From positions 33,692 through 97,691 of the forward strand of contig JAGZDD010000001.1 of the NCBI GenBank assembly GCA_018369015.1: a stretch of 64,000 bases of DNA, written 5' to 3'. Below the pieces are notes generated by a model. That model searched no databases and was not told where the DNA came from. It saw only the letters and a program-made list of their open reading frames with translations. This document shows, piece after piece, positions 41,337-53,140 of the stretch; within the stretch, counting starts at the first letter, position 1; every line of letters starts with the position of its first letter. The stretch is from Clostridiales bacterium. GTDB lineage: Bacteria > Bacillota > Clostridia > Lachnospirales > Lachnospiraceae. The translations under genes and the position numbers were made by a program.

Positions 41337-42419
41337 ATGAACGGAAAGAGATTAAAATATGCGGTTATCGGTTATGGCTTTATTGGAAGAAGGCATGTTA
41401 ATACACTGAAAAACTTTCCAGATGTGGATTGCGTCGCTGTATGTGACATCAATCCCCAAAGGTGTGAAGAAGTAAAGGCACTTTATCCCGAAATCCAGGT
41501 TTATGAAGCTTCCAAAGAAATGTTTGAGAAAGCGGACTTTGACGGCGTGATTATTGCAGCAAATAATAACCAGCACAAAAAGCTGGCTATACAGGCGGCA
41601 AAGGCGGGCAGGCATATTCTTGTTGAAAAGCCTGCGGCGCTGACCGTAGACGAGTTTGATGAAATGATCCGGGAAGCGCAGCAGGCCGGCGTGACCTTAA
41701 CGGTTCACCAGCAAAGACGGTTTGACAAGGATTTTTGCAGTGTTAAGGAATGTTATGACCGCGGTCTTGTTGGGAGAACCTATATGATTAAAAGCTCCCT
41801 TTACGGCTACAACGGAAATATGCATGACTGGCACGTATATAAATCCGAGGGCGGAGGAATGCTTTATGACTGGGGCGTACACCTGATTGACCAGATTTTG
41901 TATATGATTGACAGCCGGATTGTTTCGGTTTATGCTGATGTAAGAAATGTAATTAATAAAGAGGTGGATGATTATTTTAATATCATCCTCCGCTTTGAAA
42001 ATATGGTTACTGTGCAAATCGAATTGGGAACCTATGTCCTTTCAGACAAAAAGGATTGGTTTGAACGTCATTGGTATGTTGGCGGAGATAAAGGCAGTAT
42101 GTATGCGGATAAATTTAATCCAGAAGGAAAAATCGTGCGTACCTCGAGGCTTCTTGAAAATGCTGCCATGGATCAGGACAAATCATTAGCCTCCTATGGT
42201 CCGACCCGTTCCTTTGGCGTTCCCGCGCCTGGGCTAATCGTTACGGAAAATATTCCGGCAGTCAGCAGCGAGCAGATACAATTTTTCTCAAATTATTTCC
42301 GGGCAGTCCGGGGAGAGGAGGCGTTTCTGGTAAAGCTTCCCGAGGTGCGCCGTGTACTTTCGGTGATGGAGGCGTGCCGGGAATCGGCCAGGACAATGCG
42401 CAGTATTGCTTTTGAATAG
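41337..42419 (+). CDS. Gfo/Idh/MocA family oxidoreductase
   Basis: 360-residue NAD(P)-dependent sugar oxidoreductase. Rossmann motif VIGYGFIGRRHV, catalytic Lys in VEKPAALT, active-site block YDWGVHLIDQ with Asp and His conserved. Start is ATG 41337, one base after the stop of the membrane protein, so it relies on coupling. It belongs to a different subgroup from A1/A3 and from the 29576/54966 pair. In the operon it could reduce the keto-sugar produced by module 3 or oxidise a further glycoside. Confidence 0.88.
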   Translation: MNGKRLKYAVIGYGFIGRRHVNTLKNFPDVDCVAVCDINPQRCEEVKALYPEIQVYEASKEMFEKADFDGVIIAANNNQHKKLAIQAAKAGRHILVEKPAALTVDEFDEMIREAQQAGVTLTVHQQRRFDKDFCSVKECYDRGLVGRTYMIKSSLYGYNGNMHDWHVYKSEGGGMLYDWGVHLIDQILYMIDSRIVSVYADVRNVINKEVDDYFNIILRFENMVTVQIELGTYVLSDKKDWFERHWYVGGDKGSMYADKFNPEGKIVRTSRLLENAAMDQDKSLASYGPTRSFGVPAPGLIVTENIPAVSSEQIQFFSNYFRAVRGEEAFLVKLPEVRRVLSVMEACRESARTMRSIAFE

Positions 42420-42433
42420 TCGGAGGTTCTTAC

Positions 42434-44896
42434 ATGGAGAGAAATTATCTGCGCCCGGACAGCTTTGTTGAGCTGGATTTTACCGCAGAGGAGCATATGG
42501 GTATACATAGCCATTCAGATATGGAATTTTTGTTTATTATTAGCGGGAGAGTTGCGGTCCGTGTGGAGGAAAGCCTTTATCAGCTCAACCAGGGTGATAT
42601 GCTTTTAATTAATGTCAACAGGAACCACAGCTATTCCGGCAGCCCGGATCTTGTTATGGGGCGTTTTCTGATCTCCTATAACAAGATCCGGGATTTCCTT
42701 AAAAAGAGCGAGGTTTTATTCTGGTGCAATTCGGCGGATGATGTGAACAGCGCCTATGATGAATTGAGAAAGCTGATCGGAAGGATATTAAATCAGTACG
42801 TCTATAAATCCGAAGCTAACAGTTTGTATTTAAACAGTCTTTATTATCAGATGCTCCATCTTATGGCAGAAAATTTTCTCCTGTCCGTAGATAATCACAA
42901 TTATGACACAAAAAATGAGGCGGATAATGACCGGCTTAAACAAATTTTTTCATACATCCGTACCAATTACAGTAAAAATATTACTCTGGATGATTTAGCC
43001 CGTGAGCTGTACCTTTCGCCGACCTATATTTCAAAATATATACGTAAAACCTGCGGTATGCGTTTTATGGAACTGCTGACTACGGTGCGTTTAAGCCATG
43101 CTGTGGAGGACCTCCTATATTTTGACAGCTCAGTGATGAAGATTGCCCTAGACAATGGCTTTGCCAGTGTGGCGGCCTGCAATAAGGCGTTTAAAGAAGC
43201 CTACCAAATGACGCCGTCACAGTTTCGCAGGGAACGGCGCCAGGATAAGCGGGGATTATCGGCGGCAGAACAGGAGCGCACAAAAAGAATCGCCAGGAGC
43301 GTTGATGATTACCTGAATAAATATCCCCAAAAGACGGAACAAAACACGGTGACGGAAGGGCTTTCCCTGATGATCGAGGGGAACCGGGAGCCTTGCCTGC
43401 GCCGCAGTACATGCTGGCTGAAGCTGATTAATGCCGGGTCCGCTGAATCTTTAATGAACACAAAGCTTTGTTCCCAGATTGAAAAGCATAAGGAGCTGAT
43501 GGGCTTTGAATACGTGAGATTTTGGGATTTATATGCCCCGGGGATGCACTTGGATATTAACGCGCCCCATGACGTCCAAAATTACAGCAGGCTGGATATT
43601 GTCACGGATTTTCTTGTTGGCCATCACTTAAAGCCTTACATAGAGCTTGGGGCAAAGCCTCTGCGTATTTTTAGAAATACAAGAAAGACGGTTGTCGATA
43701 TAAAGCGTGAACTGGATTTTGTATCAGAAGAGCAAATTTCGGATTTCTATGCCGGGCTGGCGCGGCATTTTGTAGGCCGGTACGGCGAGGAGGAGGTTAA
43801 AAGCTGGTACTTTGAAGTGTGGGAAAAAACACAGATTGGCTATGAAAGCCAGTTAAGCTATTCCAGCACCGAAATATCCGAAGAACATCACAAGGCGTAT
43901 TTTAAGCAATTTAACCGTATTGCGGGAGCAATAAGAAAAATCATTCCAGACGCAAAGCTTGGCGGAGGCGGCTTTGTCGTGCGGGTATATAGTCAGGAAG
44001 GCTTTAAAAAGGTGCTTTCTTTGTGGAAGAAAGAGCAGGAGCAGCCGGATTTTATTTCGATCACTTGCTTTCCCTACAGTCTTGAAAAAATGGGAAACAG
44101 GTATTATGAGAAAAGGATTTCAGATATGGATTTTGTGAGCCAGAATATTCAACTGGCGCACAAGGCTATGGAAGAAAATCATTGGGAAAATAAGGAGCTT
44201 CATGTTTCCGAATACAGCTTTAGCCTTTCAAACCGCAATGTGCTCAATGACAGTTGTATTAAAGGCGCTTTTCTTGTATCGAATATGGTATCTCATTTTG
44301 ATCCTGTGGACATGGCCGGACACTGGCTGCTTTGCGATGTGTATTCGGATGAGAAGGACAGCGGCACCGTTTTGTTCGGAGGCTGCGGCGTTTTGTCAAA
44401 GGACGGTATTCCAAAGCCGGGCTATTATGCCTTTGAATTTTGGAATAAGCTTTATGAGGATGTTATTTTTAAACACGACAATATGGTTGTAACGCGGGGG
44501 CGCGCAGGATCATTCCGTATACTGTGTCACAATTTTAAGCGGCCCAATTATAATTACTATATTTCCGAGGAGGATGAGATTCCGGTGAAAAATCTGTCCG
44601 GTATTTTGGATGACCGGGAGTTTTTAACGCTGAAAATGGAAATCAGCCGTCTTGATGAAGGTACATATATTATCCGAAAAAACCGTGTCAACCGGAAGCA
44701 CGGAAGCGTCCAGGATAAATGGATGGGGCTGAATATGGAATCTGGCCTGACGATTAAAGAGCTGGAATATCTTGAAAAAAGCAGTATCAGTGAAATTACA
44801 TTGACAGAGCAGACGACTTGCGGCGGCAGCCTGTGTTTTGAAATTGTTTTAGAACCTAATGAAATTCAACTGGTTGATATTCGTATAAAGAGATGA
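42434..44896 (+). CDS. AraC-family regulator fused to a GH39-type domain (first copy)
   Basis: Transcription regulator with a glycosidase-like sensor, 820 residues. Order: cupin-type N-terminal domain (ELDFTAEEHMGIHSHSDMEF) to about 100, AraC double helix-turn-helix about 165-275 (ITLDDLARELYLSPTYISKYI, MKIALDNGFASVAACNKAF, YQMTPSQFRRER), then a GH39-like TIM barrel from about 300 to the end. GH39 catalytic glutamates are kept at Glu461 (WYFEVWEK) and Glu593 (HVSEYSF), but the Asn-Glu-Pro triad around the first is changed to E-V-W-E-K. No signal peptide. The barrel probably binds xylo-type sugar as effector rather than hydrolysing it. ATG 42434 follows CGGAGG. Last but one gene of operon 3. 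Confidence 0.88.
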   Translation: MERNYLRPDSFVELDFTAEEHMGIHSHSDMEFLFIISGRVAVRVEESLYQLNQGDMLLINVNRNHSYSGSPDLVMGRFLISYNKIRDFLKKSEVLFWCNSADDVNSAYDELRKLIGRILNQYVYKSEANSLYLNSLYYQMLHLMAENFLLSVDNHNYDTKNEADNDRLKQIFSYIRTNYSKNITLDDLARELYLSPTYISKYIRKTCGMRFMELLTTVRLSHAVEDLLYFDSSVMKIALDNGFASVAACNKAFKEAYQMTPSQFRRERRQDKRGLSAAEQERTKRIARSVDDYLNKYPQKTEQNTVTEGLSLMIEGNREPCLRRSTCWLKLINAGSAESLMNTKLCSQIEKHKELMGFEYVRFWDLYAPGMHLDINAPHDVQNYSRLDIVTDFLVGHHLKPYIELGAKPLRIFRNTRKTVVDIKRELDFVSEEQISDFYAGLARHFVGRYGEEEVKSWYFEVWEKTQIGYESQLSYSSTEISEEHHKAYFKQFNRIAGAIRKIIPDAKLGGGGFVVRVYSQEGFKKVLSLWKKEQEQPDFISITCFPYSLEKMGNRYYEKRISDMDFVSQNIQLAHKAMEENHWENKELHVSEYSFSLSNRNVLNDSCIKGAFLVSNMVSHFDPVDMAGHWLLCDVYSDEKDSGTVLFGGCGVLSKDGIPKPGYYAFEFWNKLYEDVIFKHDNMVVTRGRAGSFRILCHNFKRPNYNYYISEEDEIPVKNLSGILDDREFLTLKMEISRLDEGTYIIRKNRVNRKHGSVQDKWMGLNMESGLTIKELEYLEKSSISEITLTEQTTCGGSLCFEIVLEPNEIQLVDIRIKR

Positions 44897-44905
44897 AAAG
44901 AGAGA

Positions 44906-45544
44906 ATGATGACAAAGAAAAAGACTTATAATATGGCGGCACGGCTTGGCATTTATTTTGCAGGGCTTTGGATTGTTTCACTGGGGATTGTGCTGTGCAA
45001 AAAATGCGGCTTTGGCATTTCCCCTATAAGCTGCGTTCCCTTTGTCCTGGAATCAGTCGTTCCGCTAAGCTTTGGCATGCTGACGATGATTTTTCATCTG
45101 GTCAATATTTTGATACAGGCGGTACTTAAGAAGGGGATTGATATTAAGCTGGTTTTGCAGGTTCCCGTAGCCGTCCTGTTCGGGTGGGGCATTGATTTGC
45201 TGCAAAAGCTGATTGTGATTACGCCAGATATGATAGCGCTGCGTGTGCTTGCCCTTGTGTTCAGCGTATTTTTTACCGCCCTTGGGATGCTGTTCATGGT
45301 CAGTATGAATCTTGTGCAAAATCCTCCGGACGGCACGGTAAAAATGCTGAGTATCCGGTGCCGGAGGGAGTTTGGCACGGTGAAAATCGCCTACGATGTC
45401 GTTTGCGTTGCCGCGGCGGCGGCCCTGGGGCTTATTTTTCTTGGAAAGCTGTCGGGAATCGGCATAGCGACCATTGTTTCAGCCCTATTTGTAGGCCGGA
45501 CGGTGAGCTGGCTGCGCGGCGGGATTAAGCTACAATGCTTTTGA
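44906..45544 (+). CDS. YczE/YitT-like (DUF6198) integral membrane protein
   Basis: 212 residues with about five hydrophobic segments: AARLGIYFAGLWIVSLGIVL, ISPISCVPFVLESVVPLSFG, and others. The arrangement and the GFGISPIS block match YczE-like membrane proteins of Bacillota, whose function is unclear. ATG 44906 or 44909 may start it; the site AAAGAGAG lies just upstream. It ends operon 3. The 308 bases that follow contain a GGCGCT/AGCGCC stem (45590-45618) and the GH51 promoter. Confidence 0.75.
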   Translation: MMTKKKTYNMAARLGIYFAGLWIVSLGIVLCKKCGFGISPISCVPFVLESVVPLSFGMLTMIFHLVNILIQAVLKKGIDIKLVLQVPVAVLFGWGIDLLQKLIVITPDMIALRVLALVFSVFFTALGMLFMVSMNLVQNPPDGTVKMLSIRCRREFGTVKIAYDVVCVAAAAALGLIFLGKLSGIGIATIVSALFVGRTVSWLRGGIKLQCF

Positions 45545-45589
45545 CCTGGAGCGGCGCCGAAGGGGGAGAAATTTTTTGGAACAGCGAGA

Positions 45590-45618
45590 GGCGCTAAGTG
45601 CCGGTATTGCTAAGCGCC
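45590..45618. repeat. GC stem in the gap after operon 3
   Basis: GGCGCTAAG at 45590 faces CTAAGCGCC ending at 45618; no T run follows. A weak terminator or mRNA-end structure of operon 3 is possible. The rest of 45545-45787 shows nothing I can identify. Confidence 0.35.
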
Positions 45619-45787
45619 GGCCGAAGTAAAACTCAGATCAGATGAAAGCAGGGGAGTTAGCTTGGCGGGCATATCGTCTGTGAAAGAAGCCTTTTCGATC
45701 ATATATTTTTCTGATGTATGTATCGAGTAGTTCAGTTGAATGATTAAATAAAGATTAGGCTAAAGGGAGAGCTGGTAAGTTTTGAAA

Positions 45788-47361
<1,574 letters not shown>

Positions 47362-47389
47362 CAGAAGAAGGGGGCGTGTGGGAAGTAAG

Positions 47390-49750
47390 ATGGTACATCA
47401 GGGGTTTAGTCTTGAATTTCAAGAGGCGCAGCAGGAACCGGAAGTCATGGTATTTGATTTGCGGCTAATTTATATTTTGTCTGGGGAAATGTCGGTGCAT
47501 ATTGGATCGGAAAATTTTAAAGCCAGCTCCGGCGATTTTTTCGTAATTAATGCAGGCCAGGAATATGGCTGGAAAAGCGCCAAAACGTGTCTGTTTGCCC
47601 GGCTTGAAATGAACTATAAGCAATTTGCAGGTAGGCTAAAAACACCCTGGCTCTATTTGATCTGCAATAGCGCGAGGCGGGATTTTGACGCAGATGTATA
47701 TAGGCGCCTTAGAATGATTTTGGCCCGGCTAGTCCGGGAATATACAATACCTGAATCCATAGGCTTTAAAAGAGAGTGTCTGTGGTATGGCCTTATGGAT
47801 ATGCTTGTACAAAACTTTATGTTTCATGTACCTGAGTCTTTTGGGGAAATGCCTGCCAGCGAGCGTATACTTTATGTAATGCAGTATGTATGCGCCAATT
47901 ATTGGGAGGAGCTTACAATGGATGCCGCTGCCAGGAAAATGCATTTATCAATGTCGGCATTTTCCAGATGGTTTAAAAAGCAGAGCGGCATGAATTATGG
48001 AGATTTTGTACAACAGGTAAGGATGTTTCATAGTGTGCAAAATTTACTTTATACGGATAAGTCCGTCACAGATACGGCGCTGGACAGTGGATTTTCCAGC
48101 GCCGCTGTATTCACAAAGCTGTTTCATAAAAAGTATGGGATGACGCCTACGGATTATCGTAAAAAATTTTATTTTCAGAAGCAGGAGAAATGTCTATTTG
48201 TCGAGCAAGTCCGATGTTCGCAGGAAATGGCGCTTTTAAATCAGTCGGAAGTGATGCAGGGTATAAATACGATTTTGGCTGATACACAACAGGGGAAAAA
48301 ATGGGAAAATTGCTGGAATCAGGCCGTTAACATTGAGGAAGCTGTGGAGCTTATGTCGGCAAAAATGCAGCGGCAGATTTCAAGGCTTCACGAACAGCTT
48401 GGCTTCAAATATATTCGCCTGGGAAATATTTTTTCTGAAAAAATGAAGCTTCGGAAAAATCATGGGCTCCATGGTTTTAACTATGACAGTTTGGATGCAA
48501 TTATAGATTTTATCATATCTTTGGGAATGCATCCTTTTATTAACCTATGCGACCGGGAACGTAGTGTGCGTCTGGCTATTAATGAAGCGCTATATACAGA
48601 AGGGCGGGAAGGAATTTTCGTGTGCTGGGAGGAAATGATTTCCGTTATTTCAGAAACTTTCCGGCATTTTGTGATGCGTTACGGACAGGAGGAAGTTTCT
48701 GACTGGCTGGTCGAGTGTTGGTATGATGACCGGGAACATAGATTTATGGGATTGGATGAAAACTATGTCAGAGGATTTCAGGAAATCGCCCGGGTTATTA
48801 AAAATATCGTTCCGGGAATCCAAATGGGCGGCTGTGGCCTGGCGCTGAATGTCAGTGAAGCCTATTTTAGAAATATTGTTAAGGAATGGCAGCAATGTCA
48901 TTTCTCGCCAGATTTTATATCTATTTATATTTATCCTTATACAGATATTTACAGCCAGCTTTCAGATTTTGATTATACCCGGAAAAGCCTGGAGCTATGC
49001 CAGAATATTTTAAAACAGTATGGAATGGATCAGGTCCATATTTTTGTCTCAGAGTGGAATTTAAGCGTTTCTGCCCGGAATTTTTATAATGACAGTTGTG
49101 CGAAAGCGTCAATGCTGCTTGGCCACGCAGCGTCTTCCATAGGAAAGGCTAAAATGTATATTTATAGTATGGCCAGCGATCTGTCAGCAAATTATTATGA
49201 TTCCTCCGCCCTGCTTTTTGGCGCGCCCGGGCTCTTAAGCAAAGACGGTTTACGAAAACCTGTTTTTTATGCGCTTTTGTTTATGAACCGGCTTTCGGGA
49301 AATTTGCTTTGTTCAGGGCCTTCATATATGATTACTGAGAAGGACCACGGCGAATACCAGTTGCTTTTGTTCCATGCGAAGTCCTTAGGCTATAAATACT
49401 ATCTTAAAAAAGAGTATCATATTTTGCCGGAAGATTTGGAGGATGCCTTTGAAGATATGTCCGAAAAATGTATTGAGCTGGAAATCAGAGGCGCTGCGTA
49501 TCGGGAATACTATGCAAAGTACGAGTTATTGGACACTGAAAATGGAAGTCTTTTGGACGCATGGTTAAACATGGGAGCAACGGAGGCTATGACCGTCAAA
49601 GATATTGACTATTTAGAAAGCATTACTTTACCAAGGGTAAAATTTAAGAAAATTTTTGCGGATGGGAATCTGCTGAGATTCAGGGAAGCTTTAAAACCTC
49701 ACGAAATTCAATATATTCATATTTATCCAAGAAACTCCTGGGAGAAATGA
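47390..49750 (+). CDS. AraC-family regulator fused to a GH39-type domain (second copy)
   Basis: Same architecture as the 42434 protein, 786 residues: cupin-like N-terminal part (IYILSGEMSVHIG), AraC helix-turn-helix about 160-265 (LTMDAAARKMHLSMSAFSRWF, TDTALDSGFSSAAVFTKLF, YGMTPTDYR), GH39-like barrel to the end. GH39 glutamates are kept (WLVECWYDD and FVSEWNLSVS; Glu442 and Glu555 from ATG 47390), while the Asn-Glu-Pro block is lost. GTG 47378 with GGGGG close in front is an alternative start. The stop codon lies inside the terminator stem. Overall similarity to the first copy is moderate, so they probably sense different sugars. Confidence 0.87.
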   Translation: MVHQGFSLEFQEAQQEPEVMVFDLRLIYILSGEMSVHIGSENFKASSGDFFVINAGQEYGWKSAKTCLFARLEMNYKQFAGRLKTPWLYLICNSARRDFDADVYRRLRMILARLVREYTIPESIGFKRECLWYGLMDMLVQNFMFHVPESFGEMPASERILYVMQYVCANYWEELTMDAAARKMHLSMSAFSRWFKKQSGMNYGDFVQQVRMFHSVQNLLYTDKSVTDTALDSGFSSAAVFTKLFHKKYGMTPTDYRKKFYFQKQEKCLFVEQVRCSQEMALLNQSEVMQGINTILADTQQGKKWENCWNQAVNIEEAVELMSAKMQRQISRLHEQLGFKYIRLGNIFSEKMKLRKNHGLHGFNYDSLDAIIDFIISLGMHPFINLCDRERSVRLAINEALYTEGREGIFVCWEEMISVISETFRHFVMRYGQEEVSDWLVECWYDDREHRFMGLDENYVRGFQEIARVIKNIVPGIQMGGCGLALNVSEAYFRNIVKEWQQCHFSPDFISIYIYPYTDIYSQLSDFDYTRKSLELCQNILKQYGMDQVHIFVSEWNLSVSARNFYNDSCAKASMLLGHAASSIGKAKMYIYSMASDLSANYYDSSALLFGAPGLLSKDGLRKPVFYALLFMNRLSGNLLCSGPSYMITEKDHGEYQLLLFHAKSLGYKYYLKKEYHILPEDLEDAFEDMSEKCIELEIRGAAYREYYAKYELLDTENGSLLDAWLNMGATEAMTVKDIDYLESITLPRVKFKKIFADGNLLRFREALKPHEIQYIHIYPRNSWEK

Positions 49751-49789
49751 CAAATAAACATGTCATTTCTCCCGGGAAATTTTTTTTTA
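49740..49789 (+). terminator. Terminator overlapping the stop of the second AraC-GH39 gene
   Basis: GGGAGAAATGACA (49740-49752) pairs with TGTCATTTCTCCC (49761-49773); GGGAAA and a long T run follow. The TGA stop (49748-49750) lies in the left arm. Confidence 0.88.
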
Positions 49790-49902
49790 CGCTAAAAACG
49801 CAAGGAAAATCAAATGAGTTGACGGTATTTGAGTGGAATAGAGTGAATTTCTTTTTGTACAATTAGTTTATCTTTTAATAAAGTTATTTTGGAGGAAGAG
49901 GT

Positions 49903-51498
49903 ATGAAGTTAAAAAAATGTGTATCATTAATAACAGCTTTATTAACGGTTAGTTTAATAGCAGCTTGTGGCGTTTCTGAGGACAGGGGGAACAGAGGAGG
50001 TGATGAAAGTATAAAAGAGTCCATCAACGTTAATGATAAGGGAAATCAAACCGTGTCAGAGGAAGATGGAGATATGGCAGATATAGAGGTTATATTTTGG
50101 ACATTAAATACAATACCTTCAGATCTTGACCTTGTGGAAGCTGCGATTAATGAGATCACCGAAGAAAAGATTAATACGACAGTACATTTGAATATTACAG
50201 AGATGGGAAACTATGCACAACAGTTGAATCTTATGCTTGCAGGTAATGAAAAACTGGACTTAATGGTCACACTTCCTGGAGATTCTGTTCATTTCAATTC
50301 TATGACCAGTCAAAATCAGCTTACAGATCTTACAGAGCTTCTGCCGGAATATGCACCAGAACTGTTAGAAACAGTTCCTGAAAGTTGGATTGAAGGAACA
50401 TCTATTGATGGCCATATTTATTCGGTTCCGTCTTTTGGAGACAAAGCAACGCCGTTGTGCTTTATCTGCCGTACAGATGTGCTTAATGAAACTGGCATTA
50501 ATGCTGATACAATAAAAACAGCCAGTGATCTTGATATGTTATTTGCTAAAGTGAAAGAAATTCATCCGGAAATAACACCGGTAGCCATTGGAAATAAAAA
50601 AATATTTCCAGTTCCGTACACATTAGACAATGATGGAAATATTATAAAATTTGAAGGCTTAGGCGAAGGTGATAATTCAATTATCTGTATTCTTGGCGAT
50701 GAAGGTGCAGAGATTCAAAATTATTATGAAACTGATGAATATAAAGCTACAATTAAAAAAATGAAAGAATGGTACGACAAAGGGTATCTGTATAAAGATG
50801 GGGCGACTTACGAGGAAACGGGTGAAGCACTTGTTGCAACAGGAAATTATTTTGGAACATTTAGGATGCAGGCGACTGGCACAGAAGCTTCGATGAGTGC
50901 ATTGTGTGGTTGCGATATATCTTTTATTCAGTTAGATGAAAATCCGATGATTGATACTGTTTCCTTAAGAAAGTTTACATGGGCAGTTCCTTCAACAGCA
51001 ACAGAACCAGAAGCGGCAGTTAAGTTTATGAATCTTTTGTATACGGATGCCGAAGTACTTAATCTTCTGACATGGGGGATTGAAGATGTGCATTATCAAA
51101 CATTAGAAGATGGATCTATTGATTTTATAGAAGGGCAGGATTCATCAAATTGCGGATATTATATTGGTGACACGACAGCAATTATTGGAAATGGTTTTTT
51201 AGCAAAGGTTAGAGCTGGACAGGATATAGATTTGCGTGAAAAGGCAAAAAACCTTAATTTGTCTTCCAATGTATCCAGATTTAACGGCTTTAGTTATGAT
51301 ATTTCAGGATTGGAAAATGAAGTTTCAGGACTGACAAATACAACAGAACAGTATCGTCCGGCATTAGCTTGTGGATTATATACAGAAGAATATTACAATG
51401 AATTTATACAGAAATTAAAAGATAATGGTGCAGAAAAATATTTAGAAAATGTCCAGTCACAGTTAGATGAATGGAGAGGACAGAGTCAAGAAAAATAG
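49903..51498 (+). CDS. Orphan LipO-type sugar-binding lipoprotein
   Basis: 531 residues. Signal sequence MKLKKCVSLITALLTVSLIA with lipobox IAAC; charged linker; LipO-type body with EAAVKFMNLLYTDAEVLNLLTWGIE and C-terminal QSQLDEW helix. ATG 49903 follows GGAGGAAG. Clearly richer in A and T, with more AAA/ATT codons, than the neighbouring lipoprotein at 51515, which hints at separate origin. No permease gene is adjacent: the next gene is another binding protein, so it probably feeds one of the LplB/LplC pairs at 4155 or 20843 or an unlinked transporter. Confidence 0.88.
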   Translation: MKLKKCVSLITALLTVSLIAACGVSEDRGNRGGDESIKESINVNDKGNQTVSEEDGDMADIEVIFWTLNTIPSDLDLVEAAINEITEEKINTTVHLNITEMGNYAQQLNLMLAGNEKLDLMVTLPGDSVHFNSMTSQNQLTDLTELLPEYAPELLETVPESWIEGTSIDGHIYSVPSFGDKATPLCFICRTDVLNETGINADTIKTASDLDMLFAKVKEIHPEITPVAIGNKKIFPVPYTLDNDGNIIKFEGLGEGDNSIICILGDEGAEIQNYYETDEYKATIKKMKEWYDKGYLYKDGATYEETGEALVATGNYFGTFRMQATGTEASMSALCGCDISFIQLDENPMIDTVSLRKFTWAVPSTATEPEAAVKFMNLLYTDAEVLNLLTWGIEDVHYQTLEDGSIDFIEGQDSSNCGYYIGDTTAIIGNGFLAKVRAGQDIDLREKAKNLNLSSNVSRFNGFSYDISGLENEVSGLTNTTEQYRPALACGLYTEEYYNEFIQKLKDNGAEKYLENVQSQLDEWRGQSQEK

Positions 51499-51514
51499 TT
51501 TGAGGAGGAATTTT

Positions 51515-53140
51515 ATGTTACACAGAAGAAAAAAACTGGGAACCCTGGCGGCAGCGTTGGCTATGGTTATGGCGGCAGCCGGAGGCTGTGGAAATGGCGA
51601 GGCTTCCGAGGGAAAGAGTCCGGCTTCGGAAGCGGGGGAAAGCAATGTCAGCGCGCAGGCTGAAAGTACCGAAGAAGCATTGAAAAATATCAATGCGGGC
51701 GATGAGGATTTATCGGAAATCACAGTCGCCTTTTATAACACTATTGTTCCAACAAAAGATAATATTTCAAGAATTGAAGATGCAATTAACGACATTACGA
51801 TACCTGAGATCCATACAAAAGTTACCTTAAATATTATCAGCATGGGCCAATGGGATCAGCAGATTAATCTGATGCTTTCTTCCGGTGAAAAGCTGGATCT
51901 TATGCCGACATTTTTCGCCGGGTCCACAGCGTTTAATACGATGTCGGGAACAAATCAGCTTGCTCCGTTAAATGATCTGCTTGACGAGTATGGACAGGGA
52001 ATCCTTGAAACTGTACCAAAGGATTATCTCGAAACAACAAGCTTTGACAACAAGATTTATGCCGTGCCAATTTACAGAGATGTTGTCGGCTATTTATATT
52101 ATGCCATGAGGACGGATATTTTGGAGGAGCTGGGTCTGACAGAGCAGGCCGAAAATATTTCTTCTATGCAGGATATTGAAGAATTATTAAAAATTGTCAA
52201 GGAAAAGACAGATCTTGTGCCTATTTGCGAAACTGCCGCCAGCGGTATTTTGGCATTTCAGTATGTTATGGTCAGCGGCGATTTTGAGGACGCCTTTTTC
52301 TATGACAGGCTGCTCAATGAGTATATTGTTTCGTCCAATGAGGAACCGGAACATGTTACAAGTCTTTATGACCTCGAAGAATATAAAGAATGTATCACCC
52401 TGTTTGAAAAGTGGTTTAACGAGGGGCTTGTCAACAAAGATGCGGCGACGGCTGAAGAACATGCGGAATATCATATTGCGGCCGGGAATACGTTCAGCAC
52501 ATTTTATTCTGCTGAAACTTCCACTGCCAATGCATTTCGGACAAAAGCCGAATATCCGGTAACAATTATTGAAGTATGTGAGGTTCCGATGACAACCGGC
52601 AATGTAAATACATTAAACTGGGTAATTCCGGTGACTTCCCAGGAGCCTGAGGCTGCGATGAAATTTATGAATATGATGTATACCGATGAACGTATTGTGA
52701 ATCTGCTCAACTACGGGCAAAAGGATGTGGACTATATCATAAAAGCGGACGGAACTTTGACTTTTCCCGATGGAAAAGATATTGGCAGCGTTGGGTATCA
52801 TTTTGAAACTTCATGGTTGTTTGGAAATCAATTTCTTGCAGGCGTATGGGAAGGCGACAGTGCTGATTTAAGAGAAAGGGCGCTTGAAATTAATCAAAAT
52901 GCAAAACGCAGCCCGATTTTCGGTTTTACTGGTTCAGGAAATGGGATGGATACCCAGCTTGCGGGAATACTCAGTGCATGTAATGAATATGCTAACGGCT
53001 TGTAGTGCGGAGTCATGGATGTAGAAGAAAATTTTCCCAAATTTAAAGATAAATTAAAAGCGGCAGGCATTGACGATGTTGTCATATCGGTTCAGGAGCA
53101 ATTAGACGGGTGGCTTGCCGATAAGGAAGGAGAAAAATAA
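51515..53140 (+). pseudogene. LipO-type binding lipoprotein interrupted by an in-frame amber codon
   Basis: The open frame from ATG 51515 (site GAGGAGG) runs 496 residues and meets TAG at 53003-53005. Directly after it, in the same frame, 44 more codons encode CGVMDVEENFPKFKDKLKAA and end QEQLDGWLADKEGEK before TAA 53138-53140. That tail matches the C-terminal helices of the other LipO proteins (for example CGLYTEEYYNEFIQKLKDNG and QSQLDEWRGQ at 49903), so the amber codon interrupts a normal 541-codon gene. Lipobox AGGC. The full-length stop overlaps the GH43 start (TAATG), showing that the longer frame is the ancestral one. Either mutation, sequence error or amber read-through; the shortened protein lacks only two helices and might still fold. 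Confidence 0.8.
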
